A DNA stretch of 64,000 nt from assembly GCA_949130495.1 (NCBI GenBank), contig OX422211.1:532428017-532492016 (forward strand). Direction: 5' to 3'. The notes beneath the pieces are model-generated. The model did no database searches. It saw only the letters and a program-made list of their open reading frames with translations, and was not told where the DNA came from. This DNA is from Sambucus nigra (taxonomy: Eukaryota; Streptophyta; Magnoliopsida; Dipsacales; Adoxaceae). How positions within the stretch are numbered: the stretch's first letter is position 1; each line of letters begins with the position of its first letter. The translations under genes were made by a program, and so were the position numbers. Below, piece after piece: positions 1-12,086 of the stretch.

Positions 1-514
1 AATTTTGTGGAACTAGGGTTTTAATCCAAATTAATTGGAGATTCAGGGTTCTAGGATGTTTAGAACCCGTGTTATAAGTGTATTTGTAGTTGGTTGAGGT
101 TGTAGGACGTTGGGTGAGGCGACAAAAGCTTGGGAGAAGCTTTAATGGCGGAAATCGTCTCGGAGGTGACGATGAATAGTAACCCGTCACCTTTGGGGGC
201 ATTTTTGGCCAGGAAAAGAATTGATTTAGCTTTCGGCCAAAACATGAAAGTTGTAGATCTTTTCGATACGGTCGCGTGGGCGCTGACCGCGTATTTTTCT
301 GATTTTTCTACGATTTGATATGATTTTTACAAGATGACAGCTCCGGGTTGACATCGTCAACTCGGAAATCAAATCGGGAATTGGAAAAATTACGGCCAGA
401 ATTAATGTCGTAGATGTCCGGGTTAATTTTTGGGGTAGTTTAGAAACCCCGAAAATGAATTTGGGTTGTTGATTAAGGGACTTAAGGATTTTAGTTTTGG
501 TGACCTGGTGTGAC

Positions 515-630
515 CGGTCGACCGCGCCCCTATGGCCGGTCGACCGCGCCAAGGAGAAAGGGCCTACTGCTTTGTTTCGTAGGCTTATTTACAACCTGCG
601 GTCGACCGGGGGTCTAGGACCGGTCGACCG
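515..630. repeat. Regular palindrome array in LTR A (CGGTCGACCG x4)
   Basis: The perfect 10-bp palindrome CGGTCGACCG occurs at 515-524, 537-546, 599-608 and 621-630. Start-to-start distances are 22, 62 and 22 bp, which are multiples of about 21. The tract is much more GC-rich than its surroundings. It matches in layout, though not in sequence, the arrays in other LTRs of this window. Confidence 0.9.
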
Positions 631-1908
631 GTGCCCTGTTTTCAGCCCAAGATTTTGGAGATTAGGATTATTTCTCCTTTTTTGAGTTTATGTTTAAAGG
701 CCTTCCAAATTAGAAATTTATGGAGGGTTATGTCCTAAAGGACTTGAGGAATTGGGAGTTTATATATGTGTGTATTCACTTAGAGTGAATTACTATAATT
801 GGAGTTATCCAAATGAATCCGTAGATGGGATTTAAGTATGTATTATTTATTAAAGTAAGAAATACTTTGGATTTAGAATCATGCAACTATGAATGCATGA
901 TTATGATTCCCGAAGGGATTCTTTGGGATTATTATCATCGTTAGATGCTATAGGCCACTAAGGCCGTTTATATATATATATTCTAGGAAGAATATATAGG
1001 TTATGTATATATATATATATATATATATGATGATGGAAATGATTTTTGAAAATATATGAACGAATATTTTCAAAATGGAAAGAATACTGTTTTTCATAAT
1101 TAATAAAATATGGATTACACACCTCTCTAAATCGCTATCATAAGGGAAGTTGTGTTCGTATGGTGAAGCCCCCTGGCTAATGATGCAGGGTGGATATAGT
1201 CCTTGGCCATGGGAGCGCTTATGGTTGTATATTCTCTGCGGGGGTAGGGAGATTCCGGGTGTGGTCTTGGCTACCACGCAGGCTCATGGCCGCTTCCCGA
1301 CGTCTTTCGATATAGGATCCCAGGTTGTCTTGGAGGCCCTGGAAGATGATAGCCATTTAGGGGCACGCACAGTGGAGAAATCCGAACGGGCGGTCTTAGA
1401 ACGCGTTTATTAAAGCAGTTCATAATGGATTTGCTTTAATTACATTTCCTGGATATAGGAAGGGAAATGGGTTATATATATAAATTGGCTTCGGTAACAC
1501 TTCCCGGATGGAAGAAGGGATGTGGAAGCATATGTTTTGATCAAAGCATTTTTATGCTAATGAAAATGTCTTTGGATACATTTCCTGAGTATAAAAAGGG
1601 AAATGGGATATTTTGATAAGGAAAAGCATTTTATGTTAATAAAACTGGCTTTTAAAAGGTATATGATTTATTAAAGCAATTCATGATAATGAATTGGCTT
1701 TTATAAATACATTTCCTGGATATGAGAAGGGAAATGGAAGTTTTGAAATAAAAAGGATAAGTATTTATAAATACTTTATGTATCTAGTAATCCTCAGTCC
1801 GGGAGATATTTATATTATCCGGAAGTATATTGTAGATGTATGTATATGTATAAACTGGGTGCCGAGGGTCTAATGAATCCCGACGATCGACCGTGCCGCA
1901 TAGTAGTG

Positions 1909-2153
1909 TATCGGGGGGGTTCCTTGTTTGGATTTCGCTTTGCGAGACACCCCACGCACGAATATGGCACAGTGTTGAGACTGGGGAGAAGTTTAATCCT
2001 TAATGCTCTTATATTATTAAATGTTATGGTATATATATTATATATCTTTCTGTACTAAGGGACTGGCGGATCTCAAAGATCGACCTTGCTGTATAGTAGT
2101 GTATCGGGGGGGTTCCTTGTTTGGATTTCGCTTCGCGAGACACCCCACGCACG
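1909..2153 (+). repeat. Duplicated conserved LTR box in copy A
   Basis: A box of about 53 bp occurs at 1909-1961 and again at 2101-2153. Each copy has a G run, then TTCCTTGTTTGGATTTCGC, a short TCGC/GCGA hairpin and CACCCCACGCACGAA. The same box occurs once in LTR B (5719-5771) and twice in the solo LTR (40283-40338 and 40421-40478). It is far better conserved than the DNA around it. Confidence 0.85.
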
Positions 2154-2471
2154 AACATGGCATAGCGTCGAGATTAAAGTGAAGTTTAGCCCTTAGTACA
2201 TCTGTTTGACTATCTAGGGTAGATAGTGGTTGGGTGATAGACTAGTTTAGCAGGGTAGCTTGACTAGAATGTTCTAGATAGATGCGCTAGGAGTGCACTA
2301 TTAGCGGAGAGGTGAGGGGTATCTCATGGGAGTGCGATACCAAACTTAAATATGAGATAAAACTATTTTCCTAAAAATAAGGCATTTATGCACTTGCAAA
2401 ATATTTTCAACATTCGGGGCTCTGACCCGTTTGTCTACTTTTCCTTTCTTGTTATATTACATATATACATA

Positions 2472-2493
2472 GGTGTCCAGACACAGGGACGCC
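2472..2493 (+). other. Conserved LTR hairpin (copy A)
   Basis: The 7-bp stem GGTGTCC (2472-2478) pairs with GGACGCC (2487-2493) across an 8-nt loop. The same stem and loop size occur in three other Gypsy LTR copies of the window, including one with a compensatory pair change (41034-41055). Confidence 0.6.
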
Positions 2494-2916
2494 TGGATGG
2501 AAATTCTTTCGAGTCAGACGTCTGCTGCGGCAGCTGTGGATGCTTGCAGGTTATCGGTAGACGTTTCCTTCCTTGTTCTCTAGATAGGAGATATTGTATA
2601 AACATTCGTGCCAATGGCTCAATTGCATTTATTTATTCTTTCAGTACAGCATTCGATATGGTTGTATATTTGGACCGAGTGTTCGGTTATTTTAGTTCCT
2701 TTCTTTTTCATTTCAGTTCATTACGCATTTAATTGTGGATGTTATAATTTATTCGTTAAAAAGAGTAGTTTAGTAAAAGTTTTTAACGGCCACCTAATAG
2801 GATATTAGTAATTAAATGGATTTTTGACAGTGATGCTAAGGATGATCCATATGTGACTCCTGTTTTAATTTAATATTGGAGTGATCGCCCGATATCTTAT
2901 TAGGCGGGTTGTTACA

Positions 2917-3217
2917 TCTTAAGATTTAAAGACTATTATTTTTTAGGGGCTTTCACACTTTACACTACTACTCCAGCATTAATACTGCCACTTAACGATG
3001 TATACATAATTTGTCCATTAGTCCCTTAACACATATTAAGAAAAAAATTTAACACTTCTAGACTTTGAATGGATTCAACTTAAGACTAGAATTTAAAGTT
3101 AAAGTAAACAACAACATCGTTTTACATCCAGACATATTTAAAATGGGAAAAGTCTCCCACAATTGTGCATTCATATTTTTTGTTATCCAAAACAATTTTA
3201 ATTAATTGAATTACGGA

Positions 3218-3268
<51 letters not shown>

Positions 3269-3693
3269 TGTGTGTGTGTGTGTGAAATTAATACATATTC
3301 ATAATAATCTAAAATAAACATGAAAACTTAGAGTGACTATAATTGAGATTTAAATGATTAAGATAATTGTTACACTTTGTTCTTAAGACGAGATTTTTCA
3401 AGCAACGGTGCTTGACGAACTCTGTGAAAATCATCTTCCAGGATACAAGAATCAATACTTGCAATAGTAGCACTCTAAATCGCAAGTAACAACGAACAAA
3501 TAATGGAAGGACTCTAATTATTATTAACATGAAAATGTATTGACCAATACAAAATATAAGAGTAAAAAACTCTAACTGTAAAAATGAAATGCACACCATT
3601 AATTTATACTAAAGTAAATGGCAGTTAAAAAATAGTTATAATTAGTCCTAAATATCCCAGTAAAAAAAAATTGAGCTAGAATAAATTAAATAT
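2917..3693. other. Unassigned spacer with (TG)n microsatellite
   Basis: AT-rich DNA between two LTRs. It contains a TG microsatellite at about 3227-3284 with one interruption. I see no gene or recognisable element; the minus-strand open frame around 3309-3599 has no family features. Confidence 0.6.
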
Positions 3694-4455
3694 TATAACA
3701 CACCGTGTGTTCGAGGACTTAGGAATTTATATTATTTTGGGAGAAATAGAATTACTATATTAAGAGAATTGAGATTTTTATTTTCGGAGCCTCGAATGAT
3801 GAATCGAAGTGCATGGTTGATCCAGGAAGGGCCAAGATAGTCAAAATGATTGTATGGAAGTTTTATTTGGGTTTAAGAGTATTTTGGACCTAGTTTGGTT
3901 CGATTAAGTGGAAACGAGTCATTTAAAGTGTGTATTATCATTTAAAGATGGGATTTATTGATTTAAAGACTTAATAAGCTCGTGAATGGCATATCTCATT
4001 TGTGAGTAGAGAGAAAACCCTAGAGAGAGAGAGAGAGAGAGAGAGTAAGAAGAGGGATAGAAGAAAAGAGAAGAGAAAAGCTTGGGACTTGGGAATTTCG
4101 GCTCAAATACACAGATTCAAGGAAGATTCAACCTCTACAACTTTGAGGAAAGCGATTAAACTTTCTAAATAAATGTGTGTGAGAGTTATCTCATAATTTT
4201 GTTGGTTATTTATCCAATTTGAGCTTTTATGGTTAAACCCTAGAATTTTTGTTAAACTCTTGAATTTGATGAGGAATATATGTGGATTTGTTGATGGAAA
4301 TGTTGGCAATAATATTTGGGATGGGCTTTGGTTTTAGGATATTGTTAGAGTAAAGTAAAATTGGGTTTTAGAGATGTAGAATACATTTTTGGATGTTTTG
4401 GAGATAAATTTTGGGTGTTAACTTCGTAAGTTGTAGAGCAGAAATTTTGTAGAAC

Positions 4456-4612
4456 CGAACCGATCCAGGTAGGAAAGCCGGATCGATTGATTTTTTAGGA
4501 AATTGGATCGGTTCATTTTTTAGGAAATCAGATCAGTCCGTTCATTAAATATCTTTTGTCCAATTTTAGGACCCAGACCGGTTCATTTTTTAGGACCCCT
4601 GGTCCGATCCGG
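4456..4612. repeat. Palindrome array in LTR B (CGAACCGATCCA-like)
   Basis: Degenerate self-complementary motifs start near 4456, 4479, 4504, 4529, 4574 and 4600. Steps are about 23-26 bp, with one double step of 45. The reverse-complement copy lies at about 59280-59460. This array is less regular than the others in the window. Confidence 0.6.
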
Positions 4613-6260
4613 TCTGGTCCCTGCTTTTGGCCAATACCTGTTTTACGCCTTTCAATGGGTTTTATTGCTTAGGGAACCTCCAAAATAGTGTAGTTTACAT
4701 GTTTTGTGAGATATTATAAGGGTTTATATTAAGATATAATAGATGGGTCATTTTGGGAGGAATATGGAGATACTAATAAGAGTAAATTATGTTGTTTTCA
4801 TTTTGGGAGTATTATGAAGATAACGTCGAATACGAACTGAATGAGAGAGAAATATCATGTGTCCTTAGGGTTGGTACATTGGACGATTATTCATATATTA
4901 GGTGTGATGGATTTGTAAGTTTCAAGTGAGGGATTGAATAATCAGTGAATTGGTAAGGTATGCAAGAGTGTATCAGTTTGTATAATTAGAGTTACATACA
5001 TTTAGCCAGATTCCTTAATTTTACATACAGACGTGAGATTGTATGTATATTATATATAGCTATGGTGAGAATGTATATACCTTGTGTGATGGTTTGTATA
5101 TAGGATGTGATTGAATGTACATCTTGTGTGTATGTTATATATTATGTGAAGCATACCCTTTAATGCTATCATGGGAAGTTTCGCGATGTGGGTGAATCTC
5201 CCTGGGTTGAGGAGAATGGAGAGTATTGTCCCCAGGTTATAGCATCCATTATTAATATGTGTGATTTTATTAGGGGTGAGGCGTGGTGGGTATGTTTTGT
5301 TCTCATTTTCGGGGAGGAACTATGGTCGCTTCCCATACATGGTGTTTAGGTCCTTGCCATGTCGGTGAGAGCTATTCCGACTGTTGGTAACCCAGGGACA
5401 TGTGAACGATCCCTTGGAATATGATAGCATTATAGAAACTATTAGTATACATATATTATGCGTGTTATGTATGTGTAGCTATTGAGAATGTTGAATCATG
5501 TATAATACGTGTGTGTAATATTATACAATCTTTATAGATAATGTGTGATATCTTAATATTATAACTAGAGTAGTTATAAAGATGTATATTATGTTTTGCC
5601 TCTTGTAGCATGATATTATATGAGTATACTCTTATGCCTATAGATGGGAAGTAATTGGTTGTGTACTAAGGAGTGAGGGCCTAACGGATTTCCACGATCG
5701 ACGGTGTTAGATAGTAGTGTATCGGGTGGGTTCCTTATTTGGATTTCGCTTTGTGAGACATCCCACGCACGAAACTTAGCGCAATGTTGGGCATGGGGGG
5801 ATGTTTGGTACTTAGTTCTTGTGTATATATGCTAGAGTGGGTGTATATATGACGTTGAATATCTTATGCTAATAACTTGTGAAGGTTAAAGATTAGAATC
5901 GATAAATATAATTGAGAGTTATTATCATATAACTTTAGGTGTAAGCTTAGGAGATGATAGAAGAGGTAGATGGATGGTTATATTAGAGATAGTGAGTTAA
6001 GTAAATGAGGGTTATGTATAAATATAAGAGGATTTAGACCTAGAATTTGTTGGGTAGTTTATTTTTGGTTCATATGTAAAAGTTAGGTGCGCACTATAGA
6101 CGAGGGGTGAGGTTAAATCCCAAGAGAGTGCGACACCACTATAATTATGATATCGTTCATTCGTAATTATTATGCATTTTAACTCACTTGTTAAAATTAT
6201 TTTCAAACCTCGAGCTCTGGCCCATTTATATATTCTCTCCTACTATATTTATATATTTTA

Positions 6261-6282
6261 GGTGTTCCTCCGTAAGGACGCC
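6261..6282 (+). other. Conserved LTR hairpin (copy B)
   Basis: GGTGTTC (6261-6267) can pair with GGACGCC (6276-6282) using two wobble pairs, across an 8-nt loop. This is the counterpart of the hairpins at 2472-2493 and 41034-41055. Confidence 0.5.
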
Positions 6283-6728
6283 AATGATGTCAATTCTATC
6301 CAGGGTCCTTGGATCTATAGCAGATGCGAAATGTTACAGGATTTTGTTGTACTTGCTTCCTATTCTTGTAAATCTAGATTAGGATCCATTTTTGTTTATT
6401 GGGTGTATACTCCAGAGTTGTATGTAAAATTGCAGTTCGTTTATGTTTTATTTAAACGTAATGTTGTATTGTCTGTGACCTGACAGCATATTCGGGTATA
6501 TCTTTTGTTGTACTTGTTTATATTATCATGTTTTGTAGACATTTTGCATATTGGTTTGTAGTTTCTTGTATGTTTTAAAAAAAATTGGCGTGCACTTATT
6601 TTTATTGGATGGTTTGTTATATTTTTATTATGTACGATAGTGATGTTGAGAATGATCCACTTGAGGTTCTTGTTTTATCTTGGTATAGGGCTAACCACCC
6701 ATTATTAATTTAAGCAGGGTGTCACAGG

Positions 6729-6740
6729 TGGTATCAGAGC
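6729..6740 (+). other. tRNA-iMet primer-binding site of Gypsy copy B
   Basis: TGGTATCAGAGC lies two bases after the LTR end at 6726. In plant LTR retrotransposons it is complementary to the 3' end of initiator-Met tRNA and primes minus-strand DNA synthesis. Confidence 0.9.
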
Positions 6741-6907
6741 ATCATGTTTTAATGTCTTAGGATATGTGCAGATTTTCTATGTTCTTCCGTAAGCTTTCTT
6801 GACATAGAGCCCTATTATTAGGATTGTTGTGTTCCTATTGTGTTTACGATCTTCTTTGATGTGAAATCATTTGAACATTGTGCTGATACAGTTCTCTCTT
6901 ATTTCAG

Positions 6908-7274
6908 ATGTCACCGAATAGTGGTCGCCCGACTAAATCTAATAGGAGGGTAGAGAATGTGGAGCCCCAAGTGCCTAAGGGGACAATGAATTCAGCGGAG
7001 GTTGCCAATATTATGGCTTAAATAGTCAATGCAACCATGAATGCCATGGCTCAACATTTTCCTTAGGCTCAGCAATAGCCTGTATTGCCAGTAGCTCAAG
7101 CTTACATGGGGTTGTCTGCATGGGAGAGAGCTAGAGAGTCTTTTCAAAAAGGTCATCCTCCAGAGTTTCAAGGGGGAGCCGATGTGGTCATAGAAAGATA
7201 ATGGAAGAAGGATATTCAATGTAACTTTCTCATGGTGGAATGTAGTGATGCTCAAAACCAAATACAACAAAATC
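6908..7274 (+). pseudogene. Broken 5' end of a Gypsy gag gene
   Basis: A frame opening with ATG at 6908, 180 bp after the primer-binding site, encodes a gag-like N-terminus. It contains the typical sequence FQKGHPPEFQGGAD followed by a WKKDIQ...MVECSDAQ segment, the beginning of the plant retrotransposon gag domain. Four in-frame stops interrupt it, for example TAA in ATGGCTTAA near 7019. Homology stops at about 7274, where a reversed LTR piece begins. All protease and polymerase regions are missing. Confidence 0.8.
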
Positions 7275-7284
7275 CTGTAACTTT

Positions 7285-8097
7285 CACATGAGTTACAACT
7301 ACGTGTCCCTAAATCGAATCCTCAAGCTAGGCGTCCCTGTGGCCGGACACCTAAAATGTTTTGGCAAAGATTTTTGACACAGGTCAATACCCATGTAAAA
7401 TATTTAAAAAATATTTAGCAAGCAGTTAAATTGAAATAATTAAATATGCATGCACAGTCTTCATATTTAAGCTAGTGTTGCACTCTCTTAAGGTATAGCT
7501 CACCCCTTATCTAATGTGCACACATAACGCTTGCTTTCTAAACATCCTAGTTAAACTACCCCACCTAACTTGCTGCATCACACCTCTTCCTTCCGCACTA
7601 CTCTAACCTGAGTATTCTCACTTTGCTTATTAAGTTATCTTCTCATTAACTTATTAATCGGTTCAACCATGTTAAATCTTATAACGTTTACACTAGTTAT
7701 ATAGGAATCATCTTGTTAATTCATGTAACTTTTACACTAGTTATGTAAGAAACTCCTTTTTAAATCGTATAACTTTCACACTAATCATATAAAAAATACA
7801 TTCACACTTATGTATTAATACCGCATATAATTATCTAACTCATATTATATATGTACTACTATACAAGAACATTCACACACATGTCAAGTATAATAACCAT
7901 CCATTCCCAAGTAATAACTCACCGGATGCTTTATCTAAAATGCTATCATGTCCCAGGATTGCTCACTCTAACCCGGCCACCTCAAGTCGGACTCACTCTT
8001 GAGGTTGAAAAAAATATAATAAGCGTAGCGGAGGCGATCATAGTTCCATGGGTGTGAGACAAAATCATACCCAAGACATCTCACCCCGAAAATAATC

Positions 8098-8170
<73 letters not shown>

Positions 8171-8310
8171 TGGATGCTATGACCTGGGGATTATAATCTC
8201 TCTGCTCCTCAAGCCAGGGGATTCACCCACATCGCGCAACCTCCTATAATAGCACTAGAGGGGTATGTATTCCTATAAATATCATTGAAATCGATATCAA
8301 TAGAGCACAC

Positions 8311-8386
<76 letters not shown>

Positions 8387-8400
8387 AAGTAGAAAACTTA
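7285..8400 (-). mobile_element. Gypsy LTR fragment, reversed
   Basis: Read on the minus strand, this matches the middle to 3' part of the A/solo-type LTRs. It has the conserved hairpin at 7330-7351 (GGTGTCC, 8-nt loop, GGACGCC), the GCAC...AGTGC segment (about 7480-7525), ATGCTATCAT at 7940-7949 and the module near 8170-8260 that corresponds to 5150-5240 in copy B. Both LTR termini are missing. It abuts the gag remnant at about 7275-7285. Confidence 0.7.
8101..8381. repeat. Two long (AT)n microsatellites
   Basis: Pure AT tracts run at 8101-8169 and about 8315-8381. They lie at the same relative place as the shorter TA tracts in the other Gypsy LTR copies, so they are expanded internal LTR microsatellites. 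Confidence 0.9.
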
Positions 8401-8506
8401 TGTATGTCACAAGTTTGGTCGATGATGTCATCTATATGGTAAAAGAGGAGGCACTTTTTCGGTTTCTCAATTGATGGTTGTGATTAAATGAGGACGGTTT
8501 GAATCT

Positions 8507-9594
8507 TGTAAGGAAATTTTTCTCATGTCCGTTATCTTACAGTTTTGTATGTCGTACGCCGTTACATTTGGCACGTCCCTACACGATCTCATATGACGAC
8601 CTCAATACAAATTCCGGGAATGAAGCATTTATGATCTCCATCATGTGTCCCTCATCTGCCTCAACGACTTCACGTTCCATGATTTTAGGCTCGTAATACA
8701 GGTGGTACGCAAGAGAAGTCAAAATAGTGCAACAAGGCTTGATAGGGATGTTCAAGGGCAAATTTGTAATTTTACAGCCACCATCTGGAGGACCGGTCAA
8801 CTAGAAAGTTGAAGAGCTTGCCGCAACAAAGATACTGGAAGAAACGACACCTCAATCTGAGCTACGGTGAACAAGTTATGGCTCGTTGAAAATGGAGTTA
8901 TTTCCAAGGAAAACCTTGGAATTTTTTTTTAAGTGCTGAAAGCCCCTTTTACAAACCATTGTCCCCGAACCTAGCCCGAATTGGTTCGGTGGGGCGAATC
9001 GGTTCGCAGGGTACCCGAACCGGTTCGGGGTACCTGTACACTGGATAGAATTTTAGGTTTTAAGAACGTGGATCTCTTCATCTGTTTTCCTATATATACC
9101 AACTTCGGGGGAGTTGTTTTGCAAGACTTCCATACATGATTTTCAGAGCACAAAAACTCTAAGTCTTCACCTATTGAGACCAAGACTCTAGGTTTTTGAT
9201 TCATACAAATTTCCAAACACTTGTGAATCACTTTGCAACCCAGGAACGCACTTTTGCTGTTCATACCATTGTGGAGAAGACCGTTATTCTTCTTCATTGC
9301 AGCCCTCCTAGAAAGGGACATTTTCAGCCGCCGACTACAGAATCCGACACCTGAGGGTAATTCTTAGTCACTTATATTTTCATTTTAATCCGAAATTTTA
9401 CAGTTACAATATTATAATGAAAATAAATAGTTTTTCCCCATTGGGGGATTTTTCCTCACAAGCATGTGTTTGAATGTTCTTGCTTAGTTCATTATCTTAT
9501 TCAATCACATATTGTTGCATGTCTAGGGTTTGTTTGAGTTAAAAGGTGTTTAATATATAATTGTCCCATTTGAACGCAAGCACATACGTTCTCA
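8507..9594 (+). mobile_element. LTR1 of the tandem array (1088 bp)
   Basis: Runs from TGTAAGG to GTTCTCA. It contains the palindrome array at 8977-9027 and a TATA-like box TATATATA at 9091-9098, then a T-rich tail before the primer-binding site. The start differs slightly from the inner LTRs (TGTAAGGAAA instead of TGTAAGGACA). Confidence 0.92.
8977..9027. repeat. Palindrome array in LTR1 (CGAACCGGTTCG type x3)
   Basis: Motifs start at 8977, 8995 and 9016, with steps of 18 and 21 bp. The last is embedded in a perfect 16-bp palindrome, CCCGAACCGGTTCGGG (9014-9029). Equivalent arrays are at 12557-12606 in LTR2, 16125-16175 in LTR3 and about 19698-19760 in LTR4. The TATA-like box lies about 64 bp downstream. 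Confidence 0.9.
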
Positions 9595-9597
9595 AAT

Positions 9598-9609
9598 TGG
9601 TATCAGAGC
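9598..9609 (+). other. Primer-binding site, array unit 1
   Basis: TGGTATCAGAGC, three bases after LTR1. Identical sites follow LTR2 (13169-13180) and LTR3 (16746-16757). LTR4 ends in flanking DNA instead and lacks one. Confidence 0.93.
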
Positions 9610-9704
9610 AGGTTACGCTAATTTATCGCGTATTCCTATTTTCCGCAAAATTATGTGATATTGATTTTTTTTAAATCAGCTTTGTGAAAAATCACAATTT
9701 TTCA

Positions 9705-10579
9705 ATGGAACGCCCATTTAAAGAGGAGCCTATTTCTGAAAAAGATCACGACCGTGCAGAAAAATTAAAAAGTTTGAATTTGAAAGTTTGCAAAAGAATT
9801 AAAGTTTTGGAAAAAGAAAATTCTCTCTTTAAAAGTAAGATTGAATATTTGCAAGCGTTTCAAACTCAAAGTGATATTTGTCGTGAGCACTTTGGTAATT
9901 TGTGTACTGATTTTGATTCTTTAAAAGTTGCCAAAAATAAGAGTGATGAGAGAGTCCTAGTTTTAGAGAAGGAATTAGAGGACTTAAAAAATTCTAGGGT
10001 TCCTGTTTGTGCCGTCGAGGATAAAAAATTAATCGATAATTTTACGGCACGTGAAAAGATTCTTAGGGATAAGTTTGTTTTAATTGAGGGGGAGCGTGAT
10101 AAACTGTTAAGTTTAATTGATAATTTGAAAAATAAATCCCTGTCTTTGGAAGAGTCTAATTCTTTCCTTGAGTAAAAAATTTTGAAGTTAAAAAATGATT
10201 TGACAGACTCAAGTAGGTCTGATAGTGATGGTAATGGCTCATCTTGTTCTCATTCTTCTAGTGCTAAAGCCAAAACCATTATTTTTTTAGAGGGTCAACT
10301 AAGTCCAAGGATGTTAGAAAAGATCACACTTTAGGTGTCATTCCACCCGTTTACACATGTTCATATTGTGGTAGGAAAGGTCACCTTAGGTGTTTTTGTT
10401 TTGATCTTGGAAAAAGTCCTAGGAAGTTTATGTCTAGTGTTCCCGTGGTTTCCAAAGCCCCCACACGATGTTTAACATCTATTTGGGTTAGAAAATCACT
10501 TTTAGAGGCACTAGATTTTAGACAAGTTGATTCCCGGTTGCTTGCACATGATTCTTCACTTGCCATATCATATAAATGA
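9705..10579 (+). pseudogene. Gag-like coiled-coil zinc-knuckle gene, unit 1 (broken)
   Basis: This gene replaces gag-pol in the non-autonomous element. I start it at the inner ATG (9705, MERPF) because the sequence upstream of it is leader-like; an in-frame ATG at 9684 also exists. Residues 20-155 are rich in K, E and L heptads (for example IKVLEKENSLFKSKIEYL), a long coiled coil. A CCHC knuckle (C-x2-C-x4-H-x4-C) follows at about 10358-10399, then a tail ending with WVRKSLLEALDFRQVDS and AHDSS. It is broken by a TAA at 10173-10175 and a one-base loss near 10290. There is no N-terminal gag, protease, integrase or reverse transcriptase. In the cell it would bind element RNA and form particles with a helper's proteins (inference). 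Confidence 0.8.
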
Positions 10580-12086
10580 TTGTGTTTGCATGTTTGTCAT
10601 ACGCTAGTTATGCTTTTTAATATATTTTTGCTAGCGTTGTGACATGTACTTTTTGTATATATTTTTTTTGAATTTTTTTGAAAAATCCAAAAAGATTTTT
10701 CTATTTTTGAACCTTTTTTTTTGGTTGAAAATTTTAGATAGCCAAGTCACAAATTCTTTCCATTTATCCATGTGACTGTTTGATAGAGATTTGAGACGCT
10801 ACATCATTTCATCCATGTGCTTTGCATTGATTGGAGTCCTTGAGATGTAATTAGTGATATTTTCCCACATGTTTGACTCCTATCTCCTTTATTGCACACA
10901 TGCACGGCTGTATTTGATTATTGCACTTGCCTATCACATGTTGGCTTGAGTGTTTCCATCTCAATTATGTCTATACAAATTACAATATGCGATAAAACTT
11001 GACAAGATTGGAATGCATGTAAAAACCGTTTTTGTAAGACTGAGTGTTTGTTTAAGAACAGGGAGGGGCTACGAAAGATAATTATCACTTCTTTGCGCAA
11101 AAGCCACCGTTCAAAACGACCTAAAAAATGGAGGAATTTTATTATCCGGGATCCAAAGAGGTTAAAAGAGCCCGCAAAAATTTAAAGGCAATAAAAAGCA
11201 ATTCATGCCAAATATGGGCCACTTAGGTTTCACCATCAATTCTCCAAAGTTTGAGAATTTAGAAAGCCTCTATTAAAAAATAAAAATTTGAGGGAGTTTG
11301 GTTGGAGTATATAAACGGGTTTGCACTTCCTTGAAAGTCCTGAAAAAGCATGAAATAGTTTTGGACGTTATTGGTGTGGAAATCACTTTGAGCTTTGATT
11401 TGTTGATTTGATTGAGTCAATGTCTCATATTTCCACCTTTTTACACCAAAGGAAGACTTTGAGTTCATTCGTTAGGAGTATCCAATATTCATCGTGCACA
11501 TATTTAATGTTTGTATGCATTGATTTTCCTATCAAATTTGATCACACCACTTCATTTACGGTATCATTGACTTAGTTGTTTTTCTGATCGTTCATGGTGT
11601 GTTTCCTTGTATATATTCTTTGTATGAAAAATTTTGAAAAAAAAAATTCAAAAATAGCAGTTTATTACCTTGTGACATTCTCCATGTACATATATTTCTG
11701 CTTCCTATACTTGTCTATTTGGAGACATCATAAAAAGGGGGAGAAAGAATTATCATATTATGGGGGAGTTTTTGGAATTTGAGTTTTTGGAGTTTAATGA
11801 TCTATGTTAAATTGGTATATATGTTTAACTCATTTCTAACTCGATATGTCACGTGGTATTTGCTAGTTCTCATGTGTGTAGGTACTACATTGATGATCTC
11901 TGAATTACACACCCTGATGAGAAAAGCTTTGAATGTATTGAAGATTTGAAGATCAAACGATGAAGACTTATTCATTTTTATCTTTCCAGTTTTGGGTTCA
12001 TGGAAGGGTAGATTTGTATAGGCAAAGTTATTATTCGATAATTCGGATTTTTTATGTAAGTACCGGCATAGACATAGGGGGAGATT
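10580..12086 (+). other. 3' non-coding region, unit 1, ending in polypurine tract
   Basis: About 1.5 kb without a coding frame, strongly conserved between units and with the autonomous element (from about 26480). It contains a hairpin at 11071-11098 and ends in the polypurine tract TAGGGGGAGATT (12075-12086) directly before LTR2, as in an intact retrotransposon. The small frames here are not genes. Confidence 0.8.

Larger units (their letters stand above)
1..2916 (+). mobile_element. Gypsy-type LTR (copy A), cut by window start
   Basis: This is a long non-coding LTR of a Ty3/Gypsy-type element and its 5' end lies outside the window. It ends at 2916 with GGCGGGTTGTTACA, the same terminus as the solo LTR that ends at 41550. 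It shares that LTR's internal order: palindrome array (515-630), a TA-rich tract (about 990-1028), a 270-bp module bounded by inverted GCTATCAT/ATGATAGC, duplicated boxes (1909-2153) and a hairpin (2472-2493). No primer-binding site follows the end, so it is either a 3' LTR or a solo LTR. The short open frames in it are not genes. Confidence 0.8.
3694..6726 (+). mobile_element. Gypsy-type 5' LTR (copy B), about 3.0 kb
   Basis: The LTR begins TATAACACACCG (the expected TG is mutated to TA) and ends GGGTGTCACA. Two bases later comes an initiator-Met tRNA primer-binding site, so this is a 5' LTR. Its first 1.4 kb matches, reversed, the LTR at 58719-60202, which begins TGTAACACCACA. It holds a palindrome array (4456-4612), a GA microsatellite (about 4022-4044), a module bounded by perfect inverted repeats ATGCTATCAT (5163-5172) and ATGATAGCAT (5421-5430), one conserved box (5719-5771) and the hairpin 6261-6282. 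The size and TGTAACACC start suit chromovirus (Tekay/Del-like) elements; clade assignment is inference. Confidence 0.85.

Noticed and set aside
2388..2732. 114-codon frame in LTR A
   Set aside because: It overlaps the conserved LTR hairpin and has no homologue in the aligned parts of LTR B or the solo LTR.
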